Source: Neckera pumila (lineage: Eukaryota; Streptophyta; Bryopsida; Hypnales; Neckeraceae). From it: DNA of 64,000 bases. The notes under the pieces were generated by a model that did no database searches, was not told the DNA's origin, and was given only the letters and a program-made list of their open reading frames with translations. The translations under genes and the position numbers were made by a program. Position 1 is the stretch's first letter. Each line of letters opens with the position of its first letter. The stretch lies in NCBI GenBank assembly GCA_963969595.1, contig OZ018408.1, positions 48,547,022-48,611,021 of the forward strand, read 5' to 3'. This document shows, in pieces, positions 47,391 through 58,834 of the stretch.

Positions 47391-47570
47391 ACGCACCTGG
47401 GTCCTGGGCCAGTGGAGTTGTATGAGGATCGCAGGATTGGGTTTCGCAATGTGCAGAACTTCAAGCTTCAGTTGGCAGGAACGAAAGGAAAAGGACGATC
47501 ACGGCAGATCCGATGCGAGGCGGATAACGTTAACGTTAGTGGCGTTCCGGGGCTGGCTGGGCTAAGTTAG
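47388..47570 (+). other. Small unrecognised + frame, possible first exon
   Basis: A 60-codon frame begins MTHLGPGPVELYEDRRIGF and ends near a Lys/Arg-rich stretch followed by RQIRCEADN. The RCEA-like block resembles a plastid transit-peptide cleavage region, and the ATG context (AAAATGAC) is acceptable. It would be transcribed divergently from OEP37. No domain is recognised and no following exon could be joined with confidence. Confidence 0.25.
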
Positions 47571-48217
47571 GTGCGGGGACCTTGCGAGGCAGGCAATGCT
47601 GCTGCTGCTGCTGCCGCCTGTGCAGGTTGGTTGCACGGAATGAGGCAGCGAAGGCGGAGACTGATGAGGATTGAGGAGTGTGTGCAGAACCAATGAAGTG
47701 GAGCAACGAAGCTGCCCACCTGCACCTGGCGGGGCTCTGCACTAGGGATGGGGCTATGGGAGACCGGGCCTTTGCGTTCCTCGCGATCTTGTCATGCACT
47801 CTTGCGACCAATTGCTCTTGGGTCTCGGTGCATGGAAGTGCGTCTCTGGGCGTCTGGGATTGGTGTTGGCAGGCATCTGGGCTTCCTCGGGGCTGCCTGC
47901 GCCACTTGGATTGGGGAGGCATTTGTCCATTCCGCCGTTGGGCTCGGCGTCGTGCCCCGTCCGTCAGGCGCGTCTGTCAGTGGCAGATGACGTCCGTCGG
48001 CGTTCCTCGATGGCAGGGGCGGGCTGGCGCTCGCTTCAGGCGGTGGCAGAACGCTCTCACTGGCAGTTCGTGGGATCCGTAGTCTGCTTCGTTTTCCCAG
48101 AATGCCAATTCGAAATCAAATCTTTCGGGGAGCGAGCCTCAGGAGTCCAGGAGTCCAGGACTGGCTGCACTCGCAATGGCAGCACAGCATTGTGCAACCA
48201 GGCAAAGGTAGGCAATA
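47571..48217. other. GC-rich island, coding status unclear
   Basis: High-GC sequence with long overlapping frames on both strands (for example 47,794-48,273 + and 47,536-47,922 -), which is what random GC-rich DNA gives. No family is recognised. It resumes after the MITE at 48,660-48,760, so the MITE inserted into this island. Confidence 0.35.
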
Positions 48218-48657
48218 AGGTAAAAGACCCCATTGTGGTCAGAATTAGGAGTGTGCCTACATGCCATTGCTGAAATTTTTCAAATTTTTTCCCAAACAAA
48301 GATAAGTGTGAGAGATAGTGAGGGCATTTGAAATTGTATTTTTTGGACCAAGTATGAATTAGTTCTGAATTTTTGAAGTGATCAGCTCATAGGAGTCTGT
48401 AGGCTACTTCATGACCAACAAAATCTGAATCCAATATGGTCATCTTCCTACCCAATGTAGTCACAACATTTTCAAACATGGAAGACCTAAAAAATCAGTT
48501 TTTACAAAGATTTTACACTGAAAAGTTGGAAGTACCTATTAAGGTCACTAATTACTCCATAACTACCATGTAAGGCATTGATTGTGGTCTAAAAAACCAC
48601 AATGGAGTCATTAGATGTCCATCATGGGTCATTTGACCGCAATGGGGTCATTTACCT
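48218..48657. mobile_element. MITE with ~23-bp TIRs, TA-flanked
   Basis: The left end reads AGGTAAAAGACCCCATTG, and the right end reads CAATGGGGTCATTTACCT. TA lies just outside each end (48216-48217, 48658-48659). The AT-rich body contrasts with the GC-rich host. A TA duplication suggests the Tc1/mariner group, but the ends do not match Stowaway. Confidence 0.7.
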
Positions 48658-48759
48658 TAGTTCCCCATGCTGGGAAGGCCGGTATTCCAAGGCGGAGACG
48701 GGAACAGGCAGAGTATCCAGATTTTCACGAAGTGCAGGCAGCGGCGACTTTGGACCCAA

Positions 48760-50901
48760 AAAAATTGACCCAATGCAAAGCTGGCAATCCAAATTTTAAA
48801 TGGACTTTCATGCATCATAAAAAGAAGAAGAAGGAAAGATTCTACATTGGAAAAAGACCTTGCATGCAAATAGGGGAGTTCCAATCAACTGGCACACATC
48901 CAATGCAGCTAACCGCATGATGACTTGATGAGAGGGCCATCAATAAAACAAAACCCAAGCAATCGACATTGGTCACTCTTTATTCCTGGCCCTACCATTT
49001 TCCATCCCTAGCTCATCAATTTTGATCAAATATGAAGAGTCTGGAAGTTGGCTCACAATAGGGCTGCTTTTTATGCTTTGTTTTGCTAAATACATGGGAG
49101 GGACTTATCATTTAATTTAAGGACTGTGGTTGGTTGAAGAGCCTTGCAAGACAATTTTGTTCATTGTAGGGGGCATGCTTTTTAAGGATGCAAAAGGACC
49201 CTTGCCTCATTGGTAAACAATGTTACGCAAAATGGTGGGATAGGGGGGAAGTGGGGGAGATGAGAGAGGTGACCCCCACTCTACCATGAGGATTGCAAAA
49301 CTAGCATTGTGGCAAGCCAGTTTCATGAAGGCTAGATCAGCAAAAGAAGCAAGTTGCCATTTTGTTATTCAAGCACTCCAATCTAGAAATACCACATGGC
49401 ATTTGCAGAGGGCTTGGGAAAAAATTTGGAGGTGTGAGGGGATCGGTAGGTTGGAGTGAATGTAGGTATTAGCCCGGTCCAGACACTTGTGTGCCCTTGG
49501 CCCTTGCTTTGGTCAAGGTCGGTGTCCCTAGAGATACTTGGACTCTGTTATCTACCCATCCAATTTTCTCATAGAAGTGTAATGAACACTAGCAGAAAAC
49601 CATGTTGAGAGAAACAAATTCTAGGTGACATTTGTATTTGTACTAACAAATTTTTTATGTTTTCTTGTTACAGAACATACAAATGTCACCTAAAATTTGT
49701 TTCTCTCAAGATGGTTTTCTACTAGTAGAAGTATTAGGACCACTTTACACTACAGCCCAAGGCCCATTGAATCCTCAAAATCTGATTGGTGGAAAGTTAA
49801 AAATCAAGATTTAAAACTTTACACTATGTCCCAAGTTCTAAGTCCCATGTGAGGTTCCAAGTCACTTCCAAACACCCACATGGCAATACTTTTGGAGAAT
49901 TTTGGCGCCAAGAAAGTGGGACTTAGAGGTTGAATTGGATTTAGAAAAAGTAGAGACCAAACTCGGTCTACAAGTTCCAACTATTATTTTGAATAAAAAC
50001 ACACACCATATAAAGCATCCTTATGGGCCAAAATTAATTAGGTCAAAATCATTCTAATTCAAATTTGATGCTGAAAGTATCCAATAAATGAATTTTTGAC
50101 TCATTTTGGACACTTAAGTGCTATATAATATTATAATTGAGACATCACCATAAGACCCCCATGTTTTAGGTGACAAATTTTTCTATAACCCAAGAAAGTT
50201 GGAATTTGGCCTTGAGCTGCAATTTAGGACATAGTGTGAATTGTTTCTTTGAGCATCTCCAACTTTACTTGGCAAACTTGACATGCTTAAATTTTACATC
50301 TATTTTTGAAGAGTTCTCAATTTCCTTGCCTTCCACCTTGCTCACCAATACAACCCATAAATAGTCAAGTAACCAATCACCAAGTAGAATAAAGAATAAA
50401 ACAACCAAAATTAAGATGAACAATAGTTTCAAAGGCTATTGCTTAACACACTAGGATCTAGTGTCAAGAAAACATTGTGAGACACTTGTAGCATTTATCC
50501 TTCACATTTAAAGAACCCTTTGAAGACATCTACACCCCTAAGAATTGAAGAACCTACTTTGAAATTTTTGCAATTTTAGGCATTTTACCATGGTAGCAAT
50601 ATTTGAGAAGAATTGCGCCAATTTTTTTGTATGATCACATATGTTATCTTCAATTTTTAAAAATATATTTAGAATTACTTTGCAAATAATATGCCTCCAA
50701 ACCCATTCCAATCTCAACAAAGGCAATAGGAAAAAAACATAATACACTAGAAGAAGGGTAGGCATATGCCCATGAGAAGGTGAGTTGCCTTGAATTAAGA
50801 CTATATAGGTAAGAGAGAAGGGATGTTTCTATTAGACTAGATTTGGGTTTTAGTGTCAAAGGGACTATATATATAAGGTAGGAGGTCTATAAACCGTCTT
50901 T
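48760..50901. other. Intergenic with a dispersed repeat and a foldback
   Basis: 49,060-49,225 is a copy of 6,150-6,330. 49,591-49,732 is a foldback (next entry). 49,740-50,900 is AT-rich with short frames only. No gene recognised. Confidence 0.45.
49591..49732. repeat. Foldback (inverted repeat) of ~140 bp
   Basis: The left arm carries GAAAACCATGTTGAGAG, then AAACAAATT and TAGGTGACATTTGTAT; the right arm carries the complement in reverse order. Arms are about 55 bp with few mismatches. The TAGGTGACA block also occurs in the arms of the foldback at 52,574-52,789. Confidence 0.75.
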
Positions 50902-51084
50902 TTAACCCCTAAAAGGTCATTGTCCTTCGGGCTCCAACAAATGGAATTTTGGGAAGGTTAAAATATAAAACAAAGCTTTAAAGTACAATATAGCTATAGA
51001 ACATTGAGCAAAAAATCCATTGCCAACAATGAATTAGCTACCAATTCACTAAGCTTTGAAAGTCATTTTTTTTTGCATTTGGAA

Positions 51085-51690
51085 TGGAGGAGGCAAACCC
51101 TTTATACACACATGGGGGGTTAGGAGGTAGAACAACCCATGTGGGATAAGTGAATTAGAATTTGTAGTTTCTCAACTACTCATAGTGCAGTCAAAAGTGG
51201 GAATTGTCTTTGAAGTAGAATTTCAAACCTCATTTAGGCATAGTATAATAGAATTTTTTTTTAAACTTTGAACTAAAAAAAGCTGGAAAATCAAATTAAG
51301 TTTCATCTCTAAAAATCCATTTGAGATTTAAATATTGCACTCAAAAATTATGGATAAATTTCAGAGAGGATGTTTGAAAATGTCAAAAAAAGATCCTTGC
51401 CAACCCCTCTATGAAATTTGTCCATAACTTTTGAGTGGAAGATTGAATCTCAAACGGATTTTTGGAGATGAATTTATCTTGATTTTCCAACTTTTTTTTT
51501 GTTCAAAGTTTTTGAAAAATTCTATTCTACTATGCATAAATGAGGTCCAAAATTCTAGTTCCAACACAATTCCTACTATAGATTTAACTATGAGCGATTG
51601 AGAAACTAAAAATTCTAAATTACATATCCCATATGGGTTGTTCTACCTCCTACCACTCCATGTTTACAAAAGAGCTTCCCTTCTCTATAA
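51085..51690. mobile_element. Large foldback element, copy A
   Basis: Arms of about 200-280 bp pair: GGAGGTAGAACAACCCATGTG on the left against CATATGGGTTGTTCTACCTCC on the right, and CATAGTATAATAGAATTTTT against ATTCTATTCTACTATGCATA. A related foldback lies at 54,340-54,960. Non-coding. Confidence 0.7.
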
Positions 51691-51774
51691 AAAACTCAAA
51701 ATAAGTTATTGATGGCAAATGGTTAGATTACATTGGTCTAATATTCAATGGATTCTTAGGTTTTGGCAGACCAT

Positions 51775-52172
51775 CACTATAAAAAACCTGCGTCTTAGGT
51801 AATGAGTCCTAGTCTTTTTAAATGGATTTTAGATGATGTCAATGTCGACAATTTCATGTTTTTATGTCAACCAGAATGCCCAAAACTTTGACTAGATCTA
51901 GAACTTAGGATTTAATTTTTTGGTGATTCAAGTAATTTGAACCAACATGCATTAATGCTGTTAGGATTTTGAAACAAACTCTTTTTTGTACCACTCATAT
52001 CTCTCCAAGGTTTGCTACGTGTAATTCTTAATTACTTGTCAAATTCAATATTTTTACTATGATAGAATAAAAATCTTTTGTCCAAATTTAGCATATCACT
52101 TTGGCATATCACTTTGGCATATCACTTTGGCATATTACAAAACGCCACCTAAAATGCGGGTTTCTTCTATTG
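51775..52172. mobile_element. CACTA-ended MITE (degenerate right end)
   Basis: The left end CACTATAAAAAACCTGCG is nearly the same as that of 52,574-52,789 and is followed by the related TCTTAGGTAATGAGTCCTAG. The right end (GCGGGTTTCTTCTATTG) is a mutated complement. A 15-bp tandem repeat sits inside at 52,089-52,133. Confidence 0.5.
52089..52133. repeat. 15-bp tandem repeat, three copies
   Basis: The unit GCATATCACTTTG-GCATATCACTT repeats directly three times with no changes. Confidence 0.9.
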
Positions 52173-52573
52173 TTACCTTCAAAAATTTCAAAATGCATAA
52201 GAACTTTGAATTGAATAATAGAAGATTTCATTTTGAATCTTGAAAAAAATTAGCACAAAAAGTTTAAATACACACATACATAAAATAAGGAGAGGATCCA
52301 ACAATCAAATTACCAAAAAATTCATTTCAAGATACCAAGCAACTTATCAAAAAAAGTCATTTTCAAGCATTTTGAGCTTAAAAAACACCATATTATTTCA
52401 GGGGTTATATTAAACACTTAGCTTTTTAGATTGAGTTCTTAAAAATTTTCCAGGGTAGGCAAAGAAAGAGGATTGCGGGATATCCAAAGCATTGCTCTAG
52501 CTCTCTTTTGAATCTTATCATTGGGTTCTTTGCAATTGCCTTCACAAGTGTGGGGCGTTGGAGTTGTTTATTT

Positions 52574-52789
52574 CACTATAAAAAATCCACGTTTAGGTGA
52601 CAAGCCCTTATTTTTGTTAACGGATTTTATTGGACATCCAATGCAACAAACCTATGTCTTTAAGTCAATATTGATGTTACATTGGATGTTTTTGTTGACA
52701 AAAAACATGGGTTTGTTGCGTTGGATGTCCACTAAAATCCGTCAAGAAAAATCAGGGCTTGTCACCTAAAACATAGGTTTTTTATAGTG
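52574..52789. mobile_element. CACTA-ended foldback MITE, 216 bp
   Basis: It begins CACTATAAAAAATCCACG and ends in the complement (TTTTTTATAGTG), with TTT on both sides as a possible 3-bp target duplication. The arms extend about 95 bp inward (AGGTGACAAGCCCT, GACATCCAAYGCAACAAACC on both). CACTA ends with 3-bp duplications are the rule for the CACTA/CMC superfamily. The near-perfect arms suggest recent origin. Confidence 0.75.
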
Positions 52790-53208
52790 TTTATTCTTTG
52801 ATTACTTGCCATTCTTCCTTATTGCTCTATTTTTGCTCAGTTTTCTTCTTGTTCTTCATTGTATTTGTGATTGAGTGTGTACTATGAGAAAGACATCTTC
52901 TTTTGATGTTTTAGGGCAAGGGCAAAGAGTCTGTTTCAGTTGTTTATAGATTTCCATTGACAAGAAAATGGTTAGGTTTAAATTTGGTAGTTGCAATGTT
53001 GATGGAGTAGGAGGCATAGAGGTCCAACGCATTCAAGAAACAATCTTGGTTGCATTTAGGATTTCCATTGAAGCTTTCAGATTTGCATTACTACGGCTGG
53101 GAAGAGAGGTGCAATTATAAGGCAATTTGAAGGACCGGGCTTCAAAATTGGGTTGCAACAGTGGTGTCGCAAGGTACAAAATATGAATGAAGAAATGGTT
53201 GCTCAAAT

Positions 53209-53789
53209 CACTACCAAAAAATGTATACTGATTTGAACAATTGATTAGGACATTTTGGTTTGGACAATAATTAGCACTTCTATGTTGATTTATTTTTGGA
53301 TTTGGTTTATTATTCCACATAGACTGTCACGTAGACAATATCTGCCAAGTAGACTGCCATATGGACAAAACTAGCCATGTGGACAGGGCGTGACACCTAA
53401 GCAAACCTTTCATGTATATAATGTTGCTAATGGGATTTTGAATCCACAACCTCGTATACAATAAAGTATAGCTCCAACCATTGCACCAAGGTTGGAGCTT
53501 TATAAATATAACAGGTGGTTCATTTTTATTATTTCTATTCATTCTATTTTCATTGATTTTATGTAAAATTATTATTTGAAATTTCTTTTTTTGGATCAAA
53601 TCAACAAAACTATGTTGATTGATGTTAAGAGGGGTGCCAAATCAACTGAGCAAGTTTTTTTTTATCAAATCAACAAAATCATGTTGATTGATGTTTAAGA
53701 GATTGCCAAATCAACAAAGCCCAATTTTTTTAGTAATCAACGTAAATGCATTGATTTTCTATTGATTAGGGCTCGTTTTTCTTGTAGTG
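53209..53789. mobile_element. CACTA-like element, 581 bp
   Basis: The left end is CACTACCAAAAAATG and the right end TTTTTCTTGTAGTG, the complement of the common plant CACTA terminus CACTACAAGAAAAA. Flanks AAT and GAT are an imperfect 3-bp duplication. It carries a tRNA-like SINE head inside (53,400-53,505, minus). Confidence 0.65.
53400..53505 (-). mobile_element. tRNA-derived SINE head (tentative)
   Basis: On the minus strand TGGTGCAATGG (53,488-53,478) is a perfect box A match, and GGATTCAAAATCC (about 53,445-53,433) is a box B-like match about 35 nt later, as in plant tRNA-derived SINEs. A perfect 10-bp inverted repeat (AGCTCCAACC/GGTTGGAGCT) surrounds box A. No cloverleaf could be drawn, so it is not called a tRNA gene. 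Confidence 0.4.
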
Positions 53790-54084
53790 GATCCTCCATT
53801 GCTTAGACAAAGCATATTTGGTGATATTAGCACTAACTCATACCGTAGCTTTCTAGTATCTTAGGCAAAAATAAAATAATTAAAATAGTGCTTAAATTTT
53901 ATAAAATTATTGACTAAGTTGTTCAAAAATAAAATAATATGTCACTACCAAAAAAAACAGTGTTTGATCTAATATGATAATCGATTCATATATGTTGGTT
54001 AGGACAGTTGATTAGGACACTTTGATTTAGACAAAAATCAATACTTCTATATTGATTTTATATCTTGATTTGATCAAATGAAAT

Positions 54085-54110
54085 TATTATTATTATTATT
54101 ATTATTTTAA
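54085..54110. repeat. (ATT)n microsatellite
   Basis: Eight consecutive ATT/TTA triplets. Confidence 0.9.
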
Positions 54111-54339
54111 AATCTGCTACATCAATTGCCACATAGGTGAAACCTACCACGCAAGTAAGAGTGTTAAGTCAATAGACCCGCCACGATGATTAGATTGCCA
54201 CATCAATAGCCAGCACATAAATGCCCAATAATGAATTAAGGTTTTCAAAATAGATTATGCAATTTAAAATTTGACTTTTTAAAAATTTAGCACTATATTC
54301 AAATTTATTCAATATATGTAACAATTGAACTTTGAAAAC

Positions 54340-54960
54340 CACTTATCTTGGTGTAGGTAGAGAGGACAAGACAAGGTCTTTATACTAGTGGGGTGGTAGG
54401 AGGTAAGACAATGCATATGGAATATATAAATAAGGATTAGTAGGAGCTCAACTGCTTATAGTTGAGTCAAAATTAGAAATTGTGGTTAAAAAGTAGAATT
54501 TCATACTTCATATAGGTACTAAGGAACTATTTTATTTGAAAGACTTTTGAACTAAGTTGACATATAAAATCAAACTAAATTTCATCTTCAAAAGTCCGTT
54601 TGAGATTTCAAGCCTCCAATCAAAAGTTATGGTCAAGTTTTAGAGAATTTTGGAAAGGACATTTTTTTTGACAGTTTCAAATATCTCTCTGAAATTTATC
54701 CATAACTTTTTTTGGAAGGCTCAAAATTTCAAAGTGATTTTTAAAGATGAATTTTGGATTTATTTCACAACTTTTCTTAATTCAAAGTTTTTTGAAAAAA
54801 GTTATTTCACTATGCCAAAATGAGGTCTAAAGTTCTACTTTGCACACAATTCCTATATTTTGACAATGAGCGGTGAAGCTCTCATCTTCAAGTTGTCCCG
54901 TATCCTTTGAGGATTCATGAAGGACCATGGATTTCATTATAAAAACAACCTCTCTACCCT
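54340..54960. repeat. Large foldback, copy B (inside the CACTA-like element)
   Basis: The left arm (GTGGGGTGGTAGGAGGTAAG..., GTTGAGTCAAAATTAGAAATTG, TTTGAACTAAGTTG) pairs imperfectly with the right arm (54,700-54,900). It is the diverged counterpart of 51,085-51,690. Confidence 0.6.
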
Positions 54961-55466
54961 ACATACTCACTAAATGTCAATGACGTAAGTCCTTCACCAT
55001 ACTATTTAAAAACTACTCGATGGTAAATAGTCAATGGACTTTATTTTGGAATTTCCTACTAACATTAGATCATTTTAGTTCTTACAACATCTTGGTCATT
55101 TATTTTTTGCTAAATTTGGCCTTTTTTCTTATTCATTTTATTTGTACTTTGGCATAATTTTAAATAATTATTTTCCACCAACCCTGTCCTACTACTACAA
55201 TATGTGGGAAAATGAAAATGATGTTTAAAGGGTTGCCGAATCAATTGAGCAAATTTTCATTTTGGTCAAATCAACAAAATTATCTTGATTGATGCTTAGA
55301 GGATTGCTGAATCAACTAAGCCCAAAAAAAATTGTTGTAATCAACATAAATGTATTGATCTTCTATTAATTAAGGCCCCTTTTTCTTGTAGTGTGTATTC
55401 AAGGAATTAAAAGATTGTCTAATTCATAGAAGTTGAGTTCACATGTGTTTGTATCTAATAAATTAG

Positions 55467-57257
55467 CATCCTATAAGAAACCTGTTTTTTTTTTGGTGTT
55501 AAGCCTTGGACATGGATGTCTGACAAAACATCACGTTGTCTATATGTAGATGGTCTGTGGAATTGGATTTCTATGGATTTTTGCCACAGCATCCATAGAT
55601 TTATGGGAAAACATGGTGATGCTTTGGTTGATGATGATCTTTTCTTGGATACAAATGACGGCATGCATCCATTTCTTATAACATCTGCAAAAACATAGAT
55701 TGCTACATCAGCAATTTCAGCCATTTTGATCGCGGATAAGTCAATCATTTATACTATGGTAAAAGGATAAAATGCCTATCGAAGGTAAAAAAAAAAGAGG
55801 TGCAACCAAATGGCATGCCCATGGACAAATATTGCCAAGGTGTTCGGCATAGCATACCATGTCATCATACTAGAATGTTGTGACGCACGTCGGGCACTGT
55901 CTTTGTAGACATCTGAATTGACGTCCACACCTTAATACAGATGTCAATAGAGATGACAATATTGTCTCAAGCATGCGACTTTTTTTTTTCGTGCTTGCTT
56001 TTTGTTGGCGACATGCCCTTCCATATAATGGAGTCGTGGACGTCAGTGCTAACATCCGCAAACATATATATAGATACTCATGTCATCTTCATCAATGTTT
56101 GCGAGAATATGAGTGTGCATTACTTTGCGTTCATGTGTAAGCCCTTTGTTGTATGAACAGAGGCTATAATCATGTTGTACATAACTTCACTAATACAAAT
56201 GTCTCTGTGCAAATGTTGTGAAGAACACCAACATGTCTATTTTGACATCTTGCATGACCTCCACGACATCCTTGTGCAAATTCTATTTGTAATACAATTT
56301 CTACGTTTTATATATCCCGTATAGATTGTCTTACTTCCTGGCACCCCACTTGTATAAAGGGCTTGTCTTATTCTCTCTCTATACATCACAATAAAAGGCT
56401 TTTAAAGCCATGTGACGTATTTGCCAAATATGAAGTATTATATATGGCGTATTTTATATGGCATATTGTGTATGGTGTATTATATATGGGATATGGCGTA
56501 TTCTATATGGCATATTGCGTTTGGTGTATTATGTATGGAATATTCTATATGATATGCTATAGTGGACATTATATTTGCATTGAACATTATAAAATGCACA
56601 TGTGTGTGATGTAGCATATGTGTCACTGTCCATATTAACATCATATTAAACAGTGCATTCAATCACATGAACATCAAAGGTGACATCATTTAAATCTTAT
56701 TGGACATTTCAAGAAGTATTCATGTGGAATGCGGACGTCTAAGATGACGTCACAAAATATTTGGATATTTAGTTGACGGTGCAAAAAATGTCACAAAAAA
56801 GGTCTAGATGTCTAAGTTGATGTCTCAAAAACGTTAAGACTTCTAATTTGACATTTCAAAAAATGTCTCAAAAAGCGTTTGGACGGAATAAAATTATGTT
56901 GACTAGGCCTACCACGTCATCTTTGGTGGATGCCACTTCACTTTTCTTGTGGACATGTCATTTGCCATGTCATCAATGGGTCGATGAAAAGAATTCACAT
57001 GTGACCTCCATTGCCAAACTGGCACTAATGTGGTAGCCAAATGGCATAATTTGAAGGGCCCTTTGATCCATGTTTTTTTGAGTGTCTACTACAAAACATG
57101 AAGACATCAAGCCATGTTATTTGAAATTTTTGATGTTTTTTGCGTGTCAACCTATGATGCAAAAAAAATGACATCCCTGATGATATGCAAAAGCACCACA
57201 CTGGACGTTAGCTTGTCAAAAATCGATTGCCTGTATAAATACGGGTTTCTTATAGTG
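55467..57257. mobile_element. CACTA-like element, degenerate left end
   Basis: The right end is GGGTTTCTTATAGTG, complementary to CACTATAAGAAACCC; the left end reads CATCCTATAAGAAACC, one base inserted relative to that. The body is rich in GACGTC/GATGTC phrases shared with 34,540-35,450. A minisatellite lies at 56,430-56,560. No intact ORF. Confidence 0.5.
56430..56560. repeat. Imperfect minisatellite of TATATGGCGTATT-type units
   Basis: Seven to eight degenerate copies of a TATGGCRTATTNTRTA unit (about 15-20 bp). Confidence 0.8.
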
Positions 57258-57399
57258 TGAGTTGGAGTGGAAACTTAGCTCAAGGCTTGGATGCTTCCTT
57301 TAGTATTGTAGATTGCATCTACTTTCCTGTGACACAATTGTCACAGATGTCTTGATTATTCGTGATGGAAGGACCTCTTTTGCTATGCAGTGAGTCCCT

Positions 57400-58834
57400 A
57401 TGGATCGAAGACTATGAAAGTTGATGTGTCCAAGTCTCTGATGCCAAAGATACACATTTGATGGTATGCCACTGTGCAAATTTGGAATCTAGTACAATGT
57501 GTTGGTAAAGCCTTGTCTTGGGGTCACGCTTGCCACATCCCACAATGTTGTTTGCTTTGTGATACACAATGCGTTCCTTGTTATCAAACACAATTGTTAA
57601 TCCCATGTTTGATATTGCTCCCATTGAAAGTAAATTAAACAAGAGACCAAGCACAAAGTAGATGCCACAAATTTTTATTTCACTATTGTTATCAAGATTC
57701 ATACCTCCTTTTCTTTCTATTGATAGCAATTGCTTTCTAACAGTCTGTACCATTGCTAAATTGGGGGCTATCTCTAAATCATAGGATTGACTTGGATCAC
57801 CGTTGATGGTTGTGAACAACCTGAATCAAGAATCCAAAATCCATTGGCTCAAGGTGATGGTCAAGTTCCAAACATAGGTGTTCTTAACTCATATTTGTGG
57901 TTGTATTGATTCACCTCCAATATCGCTTGATAGTCGTTGTGGTGAAGGTCCCATGCTGGGATGAGTGGAATTGTATTGGAATTGCCCCAGGTGGGCAAAT
58001 TGTTCGAAAAGTCCTTGATTAAAACATTCGCGTGATATATAGGACTGGTGTGAAGTCTCCCTGCGCTCTATCCATTGGATTGTTGTGCTTGTGCTCGACA
58101 AGCCAATTCTTGAGCTAATGCATAACAATCCTTCATGAAGTGACCCTTTGTGCCGTACCAATTGCACATTTGAGGTGTTGTTGGGATGTGCAAGTGAGAA
58201 GGTCAAAATAAAATAGCGGACGGATATCTTGTGGTAGGGTAGGGTGGGCAAAAATTTGACAATCTCCCTTGAGTGTAAGTTGGTTGCTGAAATCAAGCAA
58301 CTGAGGCATCAACGTGCAATGACGTCACTCCAACAGACTACTCAAATTGCATCCTTTACTCATGCCGTTGAAGTAACGTGATCAACATTTTGAAAGTTGG
58401 CATAGTCGAGAGCGTGCTCACTTGGTTATATACCCCCTCATATCTCTGTAGTAGAGTATTGAGCATTCATTCAACGAGATTAGTCTCTGAGATGGTGTTA
58501 CCTACACTTTGAGTTGCATTTTATTTTTTCTAGATCTTTTGAATGTAATCAGCAATGGATCCTCCTTCTGATAGATTAATCTAATCGAGTTCAACTTATC
58601 TAATAGCATGAGTCTTGACGCATTGTTGGTCCTTTTGAACTTGTCTTTTAGAGCATTCCAAGCAACCCTTGTATTGATAATTTTTGAGAGTTTGTTGAAT
58701 ATAGACTCACAACATAACATTGTTATTGAGTACATGGTTTTTGCTTTGCCTCTAGACGTCTCTTTGGATTCATTAGTCAATTGGATACTCAACATTCACT
58801 TCACCATGTCATTGGGAAATGAAAGACAACTACG
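57400..58834 (-). pseudogene. Ty1/copia retrotransposon gag-protease remnant
   Basis: On the minus strand, pieces of a plant copia polyprotein appear in order. The gag region at about 58,795-58,502 (VAWNALKDKFKRTNNASRLM, LLDKLNSIRL) matches UBN2-type copia gag. A zinc knuckle at 58,166-58,124 (CNWYGTKGHFMKDC) has the second Cys changed to Tyr. The protease start QWILDS at about 57,849 is followed by a stop where the active-site Gly-Cys/Ala is expected. The pre-integrase part at 57,819-57,412 includes KICGIYFVLGLLFNLLSMG and GLTIVFDNKERIVYH. Stops and frame changes separate the parts; integrase, reverse transcriptase and LTRs are absent. The gag start is interrupted by the TTAA element at 58,835-59,764. 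Confidence 0.8.

Larger units (their letters stand above)
50902..52408. mobile_element. TTAA-family element containing nested foldbacks
   Basis: The left end is TTAA at 50902-50905 followed by CCCCTAAAAGGTC. The right end reads TCAGGGG followed by TTAT (52405-52408), a one-base change from TTAA, preceded by a family-like phrase ending GAGCTTAAAAAACACC. Its excess length comes from two inserted elements (51,085-51,690 and 51,775-52,172). Confidence 0.5.
53943..55393. mobile_element. CACTA-like element with TGT target duplication
   Basis: The left end is CACTACCAAAAAAAACAG, the right end TTTTTCTTGTAGTG, and TGT flanks both sides (53940-53942, 55394-55396). The terminal regions match those of 53,209-53,789 (for example CAAATCAACAAAAT and AATCAAC(A/G)TAAATG). 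A large foldback (54,340-54,960) related to 51,085-51,690 fills the middle. No transposase is encoded. Confidence 0.75.

Noticed and set aside
47031..47396. 121-codon minus-strand frame (Gly-rich) as a gene
   Set aside because: It overlaps an equally long + frame in GC-skewed DNA; its Gly/Val/Leu-rich composition is what a C-rich strand gives when read in reverse.
47794..48273. 159-codon + frame as a gene
   Set aside because: Long frames exist in several phases here because of high GC; no domain, and it runs into the MITE at 48,218.
53430..53505. Functional tRNA gene
   Set aside because: Box A and box B-like sequences are present, but no acceptor stem or full cloverleaf can be formed.
56363..56614. 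83-codon + frame rich in Tyr/Met/Val
   Set aside because: It is a translation of the TATATGGCGTATT-type minisatellite.
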